Positions 6,721-14,856 of a DNA stretch of 41,167 bases are shown here, piece by piece. Each line of letters begins with the position of its first letter. Position 1 is the first letter of the stretch. The notes beneath the pieces are model-generated. The model was not told the origin of the DNA, did no database searches, and saw nothing but the letters and a program-made list of their open reading frames with translations. Source of the stretch: Phycisphaerales bacterium (GTDB taxonomy: Bacteria; Planctomycetota; Phycisphaerae; Phycisphaerales; UBA1924); the NCBI GenBank assembly GCA_015487555.1, contig WFPK01000046.1, positions 1 through 41,167 on the forward strand, written 5' to 3'. A program made the translations under genes and the position numbers.

Positions 6721-9480
6721 ATGCCATCGACCACCACCACGCCCCCGAAGAAACCGACCAAAGACCCCTGGGATACCCCGGGGATGCGCCAGTGGACCGC
6801 GATCAAAAAACAGCACCCAGACTGCGTCCTCTTCTTCCGCATGGGCGATTTCTACGAACTCTTCGGCGAGGACGCCGAGAATATCTCCCGAGACCTCGGG
6901 CTCTCGCTCACCACCCGAGGCAACGCCATCCCCATGGCCGGAGTCCCCCACCATCAGAAATCAACCTATCTCCAACGGGCCATCGACGCTGGGTATCGCG
7001 TCGCGGTGGTCGACCAGCTCGAAGACCCCAAAGAAGCCAAAGGCGTGGTCAAACGAGGCGTCACGCAGGTCGTCACCCAAGGAACACTCGTCGATGAGTC
7101 GCTGCTCAAAGAAGAACAAGCAGTGCACCTGGGCGCAATCGCGATTCTGGATGAATCCCACGCGGGCATCGCCATCATCGAGCTCTCGACCGGAGCCTTC
7201 TCGCTCTTCAACGGCTCACTCGGAGAATGCGCCGACGAACTCACTCGGCGGGGAGTCAAAGAAATCCTCTACAGCGCCCCAGCCATTGGCGAAACACCCA
7301 AACGCATCGAAACACTCGCCGCCAATATCAATGCCTCGGCGACGGGTCGCCCCGGGTGGCAGTTCCGACCAACTGAAGCGGTCGAAGCGATCTATGAAAC
7401 CTTCAATATCTCGACCCTCGACGGGTTCGGTCTCGACCCCACCATGCCCAGCGTGCTCGCCGGGGGGGCTGCGATTCGATACCTGCGCGAAACACAGGCC
7501 ATCGAAGAAGCGCAAGCTGACACACACAAGCGCAACGCCTTCGAGCAACCCCGCGCAACCCTCGCGCACCTGCGTCCACCGATGCTCATCGACCGCACCA
7601 GCGCGTGCATCATCGACGCGACGAGCCTGCGCTCACTCGAAATCGAACAGACCATCCGCGAACAATCACTCGCAGGATCACTCGCGGGCATCTTCCTCGC
7701 CAGCCCGGTGGGCACGCGGTGCGTGTTGCATACGCCGATGGGCAAACGATTGGTGCGCTCGTGGCTCAGCTCGCCCTTGATTTCCCGGGGTCAAATCGAA
7801 CAACGCCAGCAAGCCATCGCGGTCTTGATCGAGGATCACGCCCTCGCTGAGGCCTTGGGCTCGATCCTCGGGTCGATGTGCGACATCGCGCGCATCGCTG
7901 GGCGCGTGGCCCTCGGACGCGCCACCCCCCGCGATATCGCAGCGCTGGGACGCAGCGCAGCCCTGATCGCCAAGCTCATCGACACCATCGAACAATCGCC
8001 CGCGCTGATCCAGCACCATGACGAACTCAACGCACTCATCGAGCGCATCGAACCCATCGCGCTCGAGATCATGCGTTCGTGTGTCGATGAGCCCCCAGCC
8101 CATCTGCGGGCGGGCGGGCTGATCCGCGATGGGGTCGATGAAGCACTCGACGAAGCAAGAAACCTCGAACGCGACGCGGGCAAATGGCTCGCACAGTATC
8201 AATCCAAGCTCATCGAAGAACACGACCTGCCTGCAATGAAAGTCGGGTACAACAAAGTCTTCGGCTACTACATCGAGCTCCCCGCGGCCCAGGCCCTTCG
8301 TGCACCGGATCTCTTCACCCGCAAGCAAACACTCAAGAACGCCGAGCGCTACATCACGCCCGAGCTCAAAGTCTTCGAAGAGAAAGTGCTCTCTGCGTCC
8401 GATGTGGCCATCGAACGCGAGCGGATTCTCTTCGATCAACTCTGCGACCAGGCCCGCTCGATCATCGCCGAGCTGATCACCTTCGCCGACATCGTCGCGA
8501 CGCTCGATTGCTTGCTTGGGTTTGCGACCAAAGCCCGCGAGCGCGGGTGGACCAGGCCGATCATCGTCGACGAGCCGGTGCTCGACATCATCCAAGGCAG
8601 GCACCCCGTCCTCGATGAAACACTCGGACACAAGTTCGTCCCCAACGACTGCACGATGGGTTCGGACATCTCCCCCGCGACCCTCGCGCTCATCACAGGC
8701 CCAAACATGGCGGGCAAATCGACCTATATCCGACAAAACGCGCTCTTGGTCGTCCTTGCACAAGCCGGCAGTTTCATCCCCGCCAACGCTGCAACCATCG
8801 GCATCACCAAACGCATCTTCACCCGCGTCGGCGCCGACGATGCACTCCATCGCGGGCAATCAACCTTCATGGTCGAGATGATCGAGACCGCCAACATCCT
8901 CAACCACGCGGACAGCTCATCACTCGTCATCCTCGACGAGATCGGACGAGGCACCTCGACGCTCGATGGCTTATCGCTCGCCTGGGCGATCTGCGAATGG
9001 CTCGCAGAGAACAAGCCTCGCACGCTCTTTGCCACGCATTATCATGAGATCACCGAGCTTGAAGAACGCCTGGAAAACGACCTTGGCAAGCCGGTGAAAA
9101 ATCTCAATGTCGCAGTCCGCGAATGGACCACCGAAGACGGGCAACAAGAAATCGCGTTCCTGCACTCGATCCGCCCCGGACGAGCCGACCAATCCTACGG
9201 CGTCCATGTCGCCCAACTCGCCGGTGTCCCCAAACCCATTACCAACCGCGCCCGCGAGATTCTCGATACGCTCTCGGTGGAGCACGCCGGGCGGGTCGAT
9301 ACCCAGCAAGTGCAGGCTCCGACGCCAACGCCCAAAGCGGGCGATCAGCTCGGGTTATTTACCGAGTTCGTCGAGCATCCAGCGGTCGATGCGTTGCGGG
9401 AGATTAAGCTTGAGGGGTTGTCGCCTATGGATGCGTTTGATGTGTTGAGAAAACTCAAAGAGAACTGCGACAACAGATAG
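6721..9480 (+). CDS. mutS: DNA mismatch repair ATPase MutS
   Basis: MutS recognises mispairs and small loops in DNA and recruits MutL. The 919-residue product has the N-terminal mismatch-contact motif GDFYELFGEDA (F44, E46), the connector and lever regions, and the C-terminal ABC-type ATPase. The Walker A is GPNMAGKST from residue 660. The signature/Walker B is ILDEIGRGTSTLDGLSLAWA near 738, followed by the LFATHYHEITELE switch. RADQSYGVHVAQLAGVP near 820 is the family motif. The start at 6721 is preferred because ATG 6676 directly abuts the trxA terminator. The C-terminus LREIKLEGLSPMDAFDVL is the usual MutS tail. No mutL is nearby. A REP-like hairpin follows the stop. Confidence 0.97.
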   Translation: MPSTTTTPPKKPTKDPWDTPGMRQWTAIKKQHPDCVLFFRMGDFYELFGEDAENISRDLGLSLTTRGNAIPMAGVPHHQKSTYLQRAIDAGYRVAVVDQLEDPKEAKGVVKRGVTQVVTQGTLVDESLLKEEQAVHLGAIAILDESHAGIAIIELSTGAFSLFNGSLGECADELTRRGVKEILYSAPAIGETPKRIETLAANINASATGRPGWQFRPTEAVEAIYETFNISTLDGFGLDPTMPSVLAGGAAIRYLRETQAIEEAQADTHKRNAFEQPRATLAHLRPPMLIDRTSACIIDATSLRSLEIEQTIREQSLAGSLAGIFLASPVGTRCVLHTPMGKRLVRSWLSSPLISRGQIEQRQQAIAVLIEDHALAEALGSILGSMCDIARIAGRVALGRATPRDIAALGRSAALIAKLIDTIEQSPALIQHHDELNALIERIEPIALEIMRSCVDEPPAHLRAGGLIRDGVDEALDEARNLERDAGKWLAQYQSKLIEEHDLPAMKVGYNKVFGYYIELPAAQALRAPDLFTRKQTLKNAERYITPELKVFEEKVLSASDVAIERERILFDQLCDQARSIIAELITFADIVATLDCLLGFATKARERGWTRPIIVDEPVLDIIQGRHPVLDETLGHKFVPNDCTMGSDISPATLALITGPNMAGKSTYIRQNALLVVLAQAGSFIPANAATIGITKRIFTRVGADDALHRGQSTFMVEMIETANILNHADSSSLVILDEIGRGTSTLDGLSLAWAICEWLAENKPRTLFATHYHEITELEERLENDLGKPVKNLNVAVREWTTEDGQQEIAFLHSIRPGRADQSYGVHVAQLAGVPKPITNRAREILDTLSVEHAGRVDTQQVQAPTPTPKAGDQLGLFTEFVEHPAVDALREIKLEGLSPMDAFDVLRKLKENCDNR

Positions 9481-9482
9481 CC

Positions 9483-9577
9483 CGGTGCCACGACTCGCCG
9501 TCTTCGGCGCAGTCGTGTCTTCGATGACCTTGAGCAATCGGCACTACTGCGCTGCTTCGCCGCGAGTAGTGGAACCC
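9483..9577. repeat. REP/BIME-like element B
   Basis: A unit GGTGCCACGACTCGCC-GTCTTC-GGCGCAGTCGTG begins three bases behind the mutS stop. A diverged inverted partner lies at 9541-9577, from CACTACTGCGC to CGCGAGTAGTGG. The two halves use different stem sequences (AGTCGTG against AGTAGTG), each internally paired. Confidence 0.65.
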
Positions 9578-9651
9578 GGAGGTATTGAATCTTCTTGGAG
9601 TGGTTCGAGTTCCCACGCGCCGCCGCACTCTGGGCAGACAGCGATCATCAT
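9544..9651 (-). CDS. possible small or truncated zinc-ribbon protein (35 residues)
   Basis: On the minus strand a 35-codon frame begins MMIAVCPECGGAWELEPLQE. The CPECGGAW segment is a typical zinc-knuckle half as found in small planctomycete zinc-ribbon proteins, but a second CxxC pair is missing. The last dozen residues (GSTTRGEAAQ) are a translation of REP element B, so a longer gene may have been cut short by the repeat. There is no clear ribosome binding site, and it overlaps the control region of the aldo/keto reductase. It may be a remnant or chance. Confidence 0.25.
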   Translation of the reverse strand: MMIAVCPECGGAWELEPLQEDSIPPGSTTRGEAAQ

Positions 9652-9717
9652 ACAACTTGTTCCGCCGGGTCATCATGCGAGTATGATATCCAAGAGGAAA
9701 ACGAAAGGATCATCAAC

Positions 9718-10830
9718 ATGTCACTGACCAACTACATCACCCTCGGCTCGTCGGGTCTCCGTGTCTCCCCGCTCTGCCTGGGCACCATGACCTTTGGCAA
9801 TGAATGGGGAGTCGTCGGCACAAACCTTGAAGAGTCGCTCGATGTGCTCAGCGCGTATCTTGATCGCGGGGGCAACTTCCTCGATACGGCCAATGTCTAT
9901 ACCAAGGGGCACTCCGAAAAAATCATTGGGGATTACTTCGCAGAGCATCGAGCCAAGCGGGATCGCACGGTCATCGCGACCAAATGCTGCGGCAACATGC
10001 ACCCGGGCGATCCCAACGGCGGCGGCAGCGGACGCAAAGCAATCATGCACCAGGTCGAAGATTCGCTGCGCCGATTGCAGACGGACTATATTGATTTGTT
10101 GTGGATTCATTTCTGGGATCGACACACGCCGTTGAGTGAGACGATGAGCACGCTCAATGATCTGGTGCGATCGGGCAAGGTGCGCCATATCGGTTTTTCG
10201 GATCACCCGGCATGGGTCTGCGTCGAGGCGCAGCGGCTTGCCAAAGAGAATCACTGGGAGCCTCTGATTGCGATCCAGATCGAGTATTCGTTGTTGCAAC
10301 GGACAGTCGAGGATGACCTCTTACCAATGGCCAAGCATCTTGGCTTGGGTGTCACGCCCTGGTCGCCGTTGCGAGGCGGGGTGCTCAGCGGGAAATACAC
10401 CCGCGATTCGCGCCCATCGCCTGAGGACACCCGAGCGGCGGTGGATTCGCCGTTCTTGATCGAATCGACCTACGCGCTGCTCGATGTCATCAAGGAAATC
10501 GCAACCGAGCTCGGCGATGTACACGGGAGTGGGATTGGTGTCACTCCCGCCCAGATCGCGCTCAACTGGGTGCAATCGAACAACGCCGTGAGCTCGACAA
10601 TCATCGGCGCCAAGCGGCTCTCGCAGCTCGAAGACAATCTGGGAGCATTGGACTTTGAACTCTCAAACGAACAGCGAACCCGGATCGAAGAGATGTGCCC
10701 ATACGACAAGCACTTCCCTCACAACTTCCTCGACAAGATCGCTTCGGCGATTCAGAACGGGACGAGCGTGAACGGAGTGGCGAGCGAACCTTGGGCACTG
10801 GGCCCAGCGGATGATTCGCAACGGTACTGA
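9718..10830 (+). CDS. aldo/keto reductase
   Basis: A 370-residue NADPH-dependent oxidoreductase of the (alpha/beta)8-barrel aldo/keto reductase superfamily. The catalytic tetrad is visible: aspartate and tyrosine in GGNFLDTANVYTKG, lysine in TVIATKCCGN and histidine in DLLWIHFWDRHTP. SPLCLGTMTFGNEWG at the N-terminus and GVTPAQIALNWVQSN plus STIIGAKRLSQLEDNLGAL near the C-terminus (cofactor phosphate binding) fit the YajO/IolS-like group of soluble AKRs. ATG 9718 is chosen because GAAAGGA lies eight bases upstream. The substrate is unknown and neighbours give no clue. It is separated from mutS by REP element B. Confidence 0.92.
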   Translation: MSLTNYITLGSSGLRVSPLCLGTMTFGNEWGVVGTNLEESLDVLSAYLDRGGNFLDTANVYTKGHSEKIIGDYFAEHRAKRDRTVIATKCCGNMHPGDPNGGGSGRKAIMHQVEDSLRRLQTDYIDLLWIHFWDRHTPLSETMSTLNDLVRSGKVRHIGFSDHPAWVCVEAQRLAKENHWEPLIAIQIEYSLLQRTVEDDLLPMAKHLGLGVTPWSPLRGGVLSGKYTRDSRPSPEDTRAAVDSPFLIESTYALLDVIKEIATELGDVHGSGIGVTPAQIALNWVQSNNAVSSTIIGAKRLSQLEDNLGALDFELSNEQRTRIEEMCPYDKHFPHNFLDKIASAIQNGTSVNGVASEPWALGPADDSQRY

Positions 10831-10934
10831 GTTATCAGCCGAAAAGCGGTCTGTACCGATCAGGAAAGATGGAAACACCGGTCGAGTTGCTCATCGGGGT
10901 GTTCTGAGTTGCATTCCTTTTCGATGGTGTAAGC

Positions 10935-11768
10935 ATGAACCATGCCCTCGCTACCGTAGCCTCGCTTTCGATCGCCTCGCTCTTGCTCGCTTCTGGATGC
11001 GCTTCGAGCCAACCACGCGCACACGCTGGCGAACCCGTCTCCCAAAGTGACCCTCATGGGCAGCAATCAAGCTATGCCCCGAGCCCATCCGAGCAGACAT
11101 CCGCAATCTATGCGAGCGACGAGCTGGTTATCGGGACTGCATTCGAAAAGAACTCGATCCCACAATATCGAGCACCAATCACCGACTACACCCTCGCCGA
11201 GATTCAGGCAGAGCTCGAAGCGATGCACGATCTCGACCGCCAACTCGTCGGCGACTCCCTCTCGACCGACCCAAGCGATCAGGCCCTCGCCAGCACGATC
11301 CGGGCGATCGACCGGGCCCATGCCGATCGACTCAAGGAGATCGTCGATCACATCGGTTGGCCGACACGCGAGATGGTCGGGCTCAAAGCCACCCAGGCCG
11401 CCTACATGGTCATCCAGCACGCCGGGCATGACAATGAGTTCCAGAACCGTTGCCTGGCATTGATGGTCGATCTGGTCGAAGAGGGCGAGTTGCCCGCTTC
11501 GTATGTGGCGTTGTTGACCGATCGGATTCGCGTATTCCAGAATCAGCCTCAGGTCTTTGGTACGCAGATGTCGATGGCGTCCAACGAGCACGGGGTGCTG
11601 GTGCCCACACCGACCGTCCCGATCGAAGACCCCGAGCATCTTGATGATCGGCGCAAGCTCATGGGGATGCCGCCGCACCGCGAGTTCGTCAGCGCAATCG
11701 CAGTTGCCTACAAGGCCATGCAGGTCGATGCGGGCAATGCCTTCGCAACAGTCCCGACATCAGATTGA
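10935..11768 (+). CDS. lipoprotein with a DUF6624-like domain
   Basis: The 277-residue protein starts with a lipoprotein signal peptide ending LLLASGC, with C22 as the expected lipidated cysteine. A low-complexity linker rich in S, P and Q follows. From about residue 85 it resembles the DUF6624 family: a helical D-x-x-D region (DRAHADRLKEIV), then IGWPTREMVGLKATQAAYMVIQHAGHD, then EFQNRCLALM and LLTDRIRVFQNQPQVFGTQ. Members are found in many bacteria with no known function. The mature protein would be anchored in a membrane facing the periplasm. No good ribosome binding site is seen, and no operon partner is close. Confidence 0.75.
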   Translation: MNHALATVASLSIASLLLASGCASSQPRAHAGEPVSQSDPHGQQSSYAPSPSEQTSAIYASDELVIGTAFEKNSIPQYRAPITDYTLAEIQAELEAMHDLDRQLVGDSLSTDPSDQALASTIRAIDRAHADRLKEIVDHIGWPTREMVGLKATQAAYMVIQHAGHDNEFQNRCLALMVDLVEEGELPASYVALLTDRIRVFQNQPQVFGTQMSMASNEHGVLVPTPTVPIEDPEHLDDRRKLMGMPPHREFVSAIAVAYKAMQVDAGNAFATVPTSD

Positions 11769-12047
11769 GCACCATTATCGGCTCAAAGCTCCAAACAGAA
11801 CACACACAAACACACCGCCTCACCCGTTATCTCTCCCTATTTGCGGATATGAGATGCGGTTTGTATTTTTTGTGCAACATCCAAGGCTTCACTACCCGTA
11901 TATTGAGACACTGCCCACTCGGGTATCATCTCTCGCTGTTTTTTCGCCGATCCGCTACAACCTGTTCCTTTTTTCGTAGCCGATCATGTCCCACCGTCCA
12001 ATCGGACACCCGTCGCTGATGACGAATACAACCCAAGAGGTCCCCTC
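11769..12047. other. intergenic region without a recognisable gene
   Basis: 279 bases, richer in A and T than the flanks, with T-runs near 11870, 11940 and 11970. A possible -10 TATCAT after CACTCGGG (near 11926) has TTGAGA only 15 bases upstream, so a promoter is doubtful. The last bases give AAGAGGT, the ribosome binding site of the protease gene. No convincing coding frame was found. Confidence 0.5.
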
Positions 12048-13271
12048 ATGCTCAATATCGCTGCCATCGCTGTGCTCGCAGGTGCATCCGCACTCGCCCC
12101 CGTCTCATCCGCCCCAGTCCAAGCTGACGAACAGTTCGGCAACCCATCGTTCCAGGTCATCTCCGACACCGAGATCATCGCTGATGGACATACCTTTGGA
12201 TCATGGGAAGAGCTCTATCAATCCGGATACTACGGATTCGAAGACACCAGGTGTGGCACGCATCCACTGATCGACCCCGCCGACACCGACAACGCTCGAG
12301 GAAGCAACGACTGCACCTACAACCGCACCATCATCCGACCCGAGTACGACCCATCGGTCGCCAAATACCGCATCCCCGTCGTCGTTCACATCATCCAAAG
12401 AACCAACGGCACAGGATCAATGCCAGATTCACGCGTCATCTCCCAGATCGAAATCCTCAACGAAGATTTCCAAGCACTCGCCGGCTCCAACGGCGCTCCG
12501 GGAAACGATGGACAGATCGAGTTCTACCTCGCCACCGTTGATCCCGATGGCAACCCGACCACCGGCATCACACGCTCAACAAACAACACCTGGTACAACG
12601 ATGGCGGTGGATACTACAACACCCTCGCATGGGACACCAACCGATACCTCAACATCTACACCAACAGCGCCGGGGGCGCCCTGGGATATGTCCCCGACCT
12701 GCCACAAGGCGGAATCGCAGGCTCAAACGCCGACCGGGTCGTCGTCCTCCACTCCACCTTCGGACGCAATGCCCCCTTCGCCCCCTTCAACCTCGGACGC
12801 ACCGCAACCCACGAAGTCGGACACTACCTCGGGCTCTACCACACATTCACCGGCGGATGCTCAGGCGGAAGCGGGTATACCAGCGGCGACCGCATCGCCG
12901 ATACCAACCCAGAGAGCTCACCAACCTTTGGCTGCCCCGGAAGCCGAACATCCTGCGGCCTGCCCGCCCCATTCGACAACTACATGGACTACTCCGACGA
13001 TGCATGCATGAACAAGTTCACACCTGAACAGAACAACCGCATGCGTTGCTCGCTGCTCACCTATCGCCCCAACCTCTACACCATCGCCGACAGCGGATGC
13101 TCACCGGCCGACTTCGCCGAGCCATTTGGACAACTCAACTTCTTCGATGTCTCCGAGTTCCTCTTCGCCTTTGGCACCAACAGCCCCAGCGCCGACATCA
13201 ATAACGATGGCGTATATAACTTCTTCGATGTCTCCGAGTTCCTCACGATCTTTGCCCAAGGATGCCCATAA
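12048..13271 (+). CDS. secreted M43-type (pappalysin/cytophagalysin-like) metalloprotease with C-terminal dockerin-like module
   Basis: The 407-residue exported zinc protease has a signal peptide of about 22 residues. A region KYRIPVVVHIIQRTNG near 107 is typical of M43 peptidases. The extended zinc site HEVGHYLGLYH lies at 255-265 (three histidine ligands plus catalytic glutamate E256), and NYMDYSDD at 311 is the Met-turn. Cysteines in the 270-335 loop probably form disulfides. The last 55 residues are a pair of NFFDVSEFL units ending in GCP, the GC-type dockerin-like tail. The first unit (ADFAEPFGQLNFFD) has lost acidic loop residues; the second (ADINNDGVYNFFD) is intact. AAGAGGT precedes the ATG, and a strong terminator follows. 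The substrate is unknown. Confidence 0.92.
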   Translation: MLNIAAIAVLAGASALAPVSSAPVQADEQFGNPSFQVISDTEIIADGHTFGSWEELYQSGYYGFEDTRCGTHPLIDPADTDNARGSNDCTYNRTIIRPEYDPSVAKYRIPVVVHIIQRTNGTGSMPDSRVISQIEILNEDFQALAGSNGAPGNDGQIEFYLATVDPDGNPTTGITRSTNNTWYNDGGGYYNTLAWDTNRYLNIYTNSAGGALGYVPDLPQGGIAGSNADRVVVLHSTFGRNAPFAPFNLGRTATHEVGHYLGLYHTFTGGCSGGSGYTSGDRIADTNPESSPTFGCPGSRTSCGLPAPFDNYMDYSDDACMNKFTPEQNNRMRCSLLTYRPNLYTIADSGCSPADFAEPFGQLNFFDVSEFLFAFGTNSPSADINNDGVYNFFDVSEFLTIFAQGCP

Positions 13272-13322
13272 AGAAACCTCTGCGCAACTCACGCAAACAC
13301 CACAATCAGCCCCCATTTGTTG

Positions 13323-13358
13323 ACGGCTCCCGCTGACCTCCAGGGGAGCCGTTTTTTT
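13323..13358 (+). terminator. rho-independent terminator of the metalloprotease gene
   Basis: ACGGCTCCC (13323-13331) pairs with GGGAGCCGT (13344-13352) around a 12-base loop and is followed by a run of seven T. Confidence 0.9.
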
Positions 13359-13425
13359 GATGGCAAAGCGGGAGACGGATAGTGAATCAAGCACAGCACC
13401 GGTGGCTCGATCCTGACCCGATGCG

Positions 13426-13431
13426 TATACT
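13426..13431 (+). promoter_or_regulatory. -10 box TATACT, probable promoter of the tRNA gene
   Basis: TATACT lies about 50 bases before the tRNA. The hexamer 17 bases upstream, TGGCTC, is a poor -35, so this rests on the -10 and its position. Confidence 0.4.
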
Positions 13432-13482
13432 CCCTCCCAGAACCGATCAATCATCGCTGCATGGTTGCCCAGTCGGTCTGAC

Positions 13483-13555
13483 GCCGCCTTAGCTCAGTTG
13501 GTAGAGCGAAGCTTTCGTAAAGCTTAGGTCGCGAGTTCAAGTCTCGCAGGTGGCT
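13483..13555 (+). tRNA. tRNA-Thr (anticodon CGU)
   Basis: A full cloverleaf of 73 bases. Acceptor GCCGCCT pairs with AGGTGGC (one G-U). D-arm GCTC..GAGC encloses AGTTGGTA. Anticodon stem AAGCT/AGCTT encloses the loop TTCGTAA with anticodon CGT at 34-36. T-arm GCGAG TTCAAGT CTCGC follows. Discriminator base is U; CCA is not encoded. It decodes ACG threonine codons. A -10 box lies upstream, and a T-tract terminator at 13656-13693 closes a transcript with a repeat-containing trailer. Confidence 0.95.
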
Positions 13556-13559
13556 TTGA

Positions 13560-13612
13560 GGCCTGTGAAAAACGGCCTGTGAAAAAGAGGCAATGAAAAA
13601 GGGACAATGAAG
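13560..13612 (+). repeat. degenerate ~14-bp tandem repeat in the tRNA trailer
   Basis: GGCCTGTGAAAAAC and GGCCTGTGAAAAAGA are followed by the decayed copies GGCAATGAAAAAG and GGACAATGAAGA. The block begins five bases behind the mature tRNA end. Confidence 0.6.
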
Positions 13613-13655
13613 ACCATCATTACAGCCCCAAAGCAACCCCTTGGACGATACTTCT

Positions 13656-13693
13656 CGGGAGAGCGCTTCGAAAGATGACGCTTCCCGTTTTTT
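13656..13693 (+). terminator. rho-independent terminator, probably of the tRNA-Thr transcript
   Basis: CGGGAGAGCG pairs with CGCTTCCCG (one bulged G) around a 13-base loop, followed by six T. No coding gene lies between it and the tRNA. Confidence 0.75.
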
Positions 13694-13694
13694 C

Positions 13695-13722
13695 TTGCAA
13701 AAATCACAAATCCGTTTACAAT
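13695..13722 (+). promoter_or_regulatory. sigma70-type promoter of the cupredoxin gene
   Basis: TTGCAA (13695-13700) and TACAAT (13717-13722) are 16 bases apart, directly behind the preceding terminator and 80 bases before the start codon. Confidence 0.65.
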
Positions 13723-13802
13723 CGGCCGAGCAGGGCTGTCATACACACAGCCCCTTCCACGAGATTGCAACTTCCCCAAACAAAGAGACAGAGAGAACTC
13801 CG

Positions 13803-14489
13803 ATGAAAAACACAACCAAAGCCATTATCCTCGCTGCAGCTGCCACAATCTTGACCCTGCCCGCCCACGCAGAAACAACCCAGATCGGACCCGACATCTA
13901 TGCAGTCGATGAAGGTGTGTTATTCACAGTCATCAACATGGGCGCATCAGACTGGCTTTGGAGCTGGACCGATTCGTCGGGAACCTTCAACAACATCGCC
14001 GATCCAACCCTCATTCTGACCGCCAATGAAACCTATGTCTTTGAAAACATAAGCACGGTCCATCCCTTCGGTATCGCTGACGACACCTTACCCGTCGGTG
14101 GAACCGATGGAAGCTACTTCCGCACGACAACCGACGGCACAATCATCAATGCTGCCATCCTCGATCCGTTCGCAGATTTCGTTGCCAATCCGGCCCCACA
14201 AGAAGACGACATCACCTGGACCCCCACCAATGACGATATTGGCATCTACTACTACACATGCATGATCACCTTCCACCTGAGCATGACCGGCAAGTTCGAA
14301 ATCGTCGCGGGCCCACCATCGTGCCCACCCGACCTGACCAATGACGGGCAGCTCAACTTCTTCGATGTTTCCGCATTCCTCAGCGCCTTTGCCGCGATGG
14401 ATCCGGTCGCCGACTTCAACGATGACGGGCAGTTCAACTTCTTCGATGTCTCCGCATTCCTGACCGCCTTCGCCGACGGGTGCCCATAA
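13803..14489 (+). CDS. secreted cupredoxin-like (type 1 copper) protein with C-terminal dockerin-like module
   Basis: The 228-residue protein has a signal peptide cut after AHA (residue 23) and a beta-sandwich of about 145 residues. Potential type 1 copper ligands are in the usual order: H87 in NISTVHPFGI, then C153, H158 and M161 in YYYTCMITFHLSMTGKFEI, a spacing of C-x4-H-x2-M. YYYTC before the loop and GKFEI after it match plastocyanin/azurin-like domains. Residues 174-228 are two intact dockerin-like loops, DLTNDGQLNFFD and DFNDDGQFNFFD, ending GCP. The start is supported by GAGAGA upstream, and its own promoter and the terminator before it make a single-gene unit. A role in electron transfer is inferred; partners are unknown. 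Confidence 0.85.
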   Translation: MKNTTKAIILAAAATILTLPAHAETTQIGPDIYAVDEGVLFTVINMGASDWLWSWTDSSGTFNNIADPTLILTANETYVFENISTVHPFGIADDTLPVGGTDGSYFRTTTDGTIINAAILDPFADFVANPAPQEDDITWTPTNDDIGIYYYTCMITFHLSMTGKFEIVAGPPSCPPDLTNDGQLNFFDVSAFLSAFAAMDPVADFNDDGQFNFFDVSAFLTAFADGCP

Positions 14490-14543
14490 CCCCATTCAAG
14501 CAATTTGAACGATTTGAGCCATCGCAGGGGCTTTTCGCAGGCG

Positions 14544-14581
14544 GACCAATCTGCCCGGACGATCTATGCAACCGATTGGTC
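14544..14581. promoter_or_regulatory. 8-bp inverted repeat adjacent to a promoter, possible operator
   Basis: GACCAATC (14544-14551) and its exact reverse complement GATTGGTC (14574-14581) are 22 bases apart and end three bases before the -35. The position suits an activator; as a terminator it would lack a T-run. Confidence 0.4.
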
Positions 14582-14584
14582 TAC

Positions 14585-14613
14585 TTGTGCGTATTGCCTT
14601 GGTCTGGTATACT
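14585..14613 (+). promoter_or_regulatory. sigma70-type promoter of the secretin N-domain-like gene
   Basis: TTGTGC (14585-14590), 17 bases, TATACT (14608-14613). The same two hexamers, 18 bases apart, occur before the MinD-like gene at 37684-37713. Confidence 0.65.
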
Positions 14614-14856
14614 CTGTTGCGTCGAGACTCTGCTCTTGGTGACAAGAATCAGACTTGAGCGCGAGATGGACGATAGACGATGTCTGCCTCCCGCCGTGTG
14701 TATGCCCACTGTTGATGGATCGGATCACCATCGACCCCCGCCGGGCCAGCACAGCCGTGAGCAAAGCATGAGCAAAGTATGCCGGACCATCTCCGAATCA
14801 TGCCAAGACCACACGCTCACGCAAGTCACACACCCCGATCCACACGGAGACGCCCC

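Larger units (their letters stand above)
14490..14856. other. long intergenic region with an inverted repeat and a strong promoter
   Basis: 367 bases with no credible coding frame. It holds an inverted repeat (14544-14581) directly in front of a well-formed promoter (14585-14613). About 240 bases of leader follow, up to the ribosome binding site CGGAG of the next gene at 14857. The long leader could carry RNA-level control, but no known riboswitch pattern was recognised. Confidence 0.5.

Noticed and set aside
9599-9620. GTGGTTCGAGTTCCCAC, resembling a tRNA T-arm
   Set aside because: No D-arm or acceptor stem can be formed around it and the conserved C after the loop is out of place.
10846-10860. 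CGGTCTGTACCG-like half site resembling the TetR operator
   Set aside because: Only one half (CGGTCT) matches; the other half differs and no promoter is near.
10874-10903. AACACC...GGTGTT inverted repeat behind the aldo/keto reductase gene
   Set aside because: Six pairs around an 18-base loop with no T-run; too weak to call a terminator.
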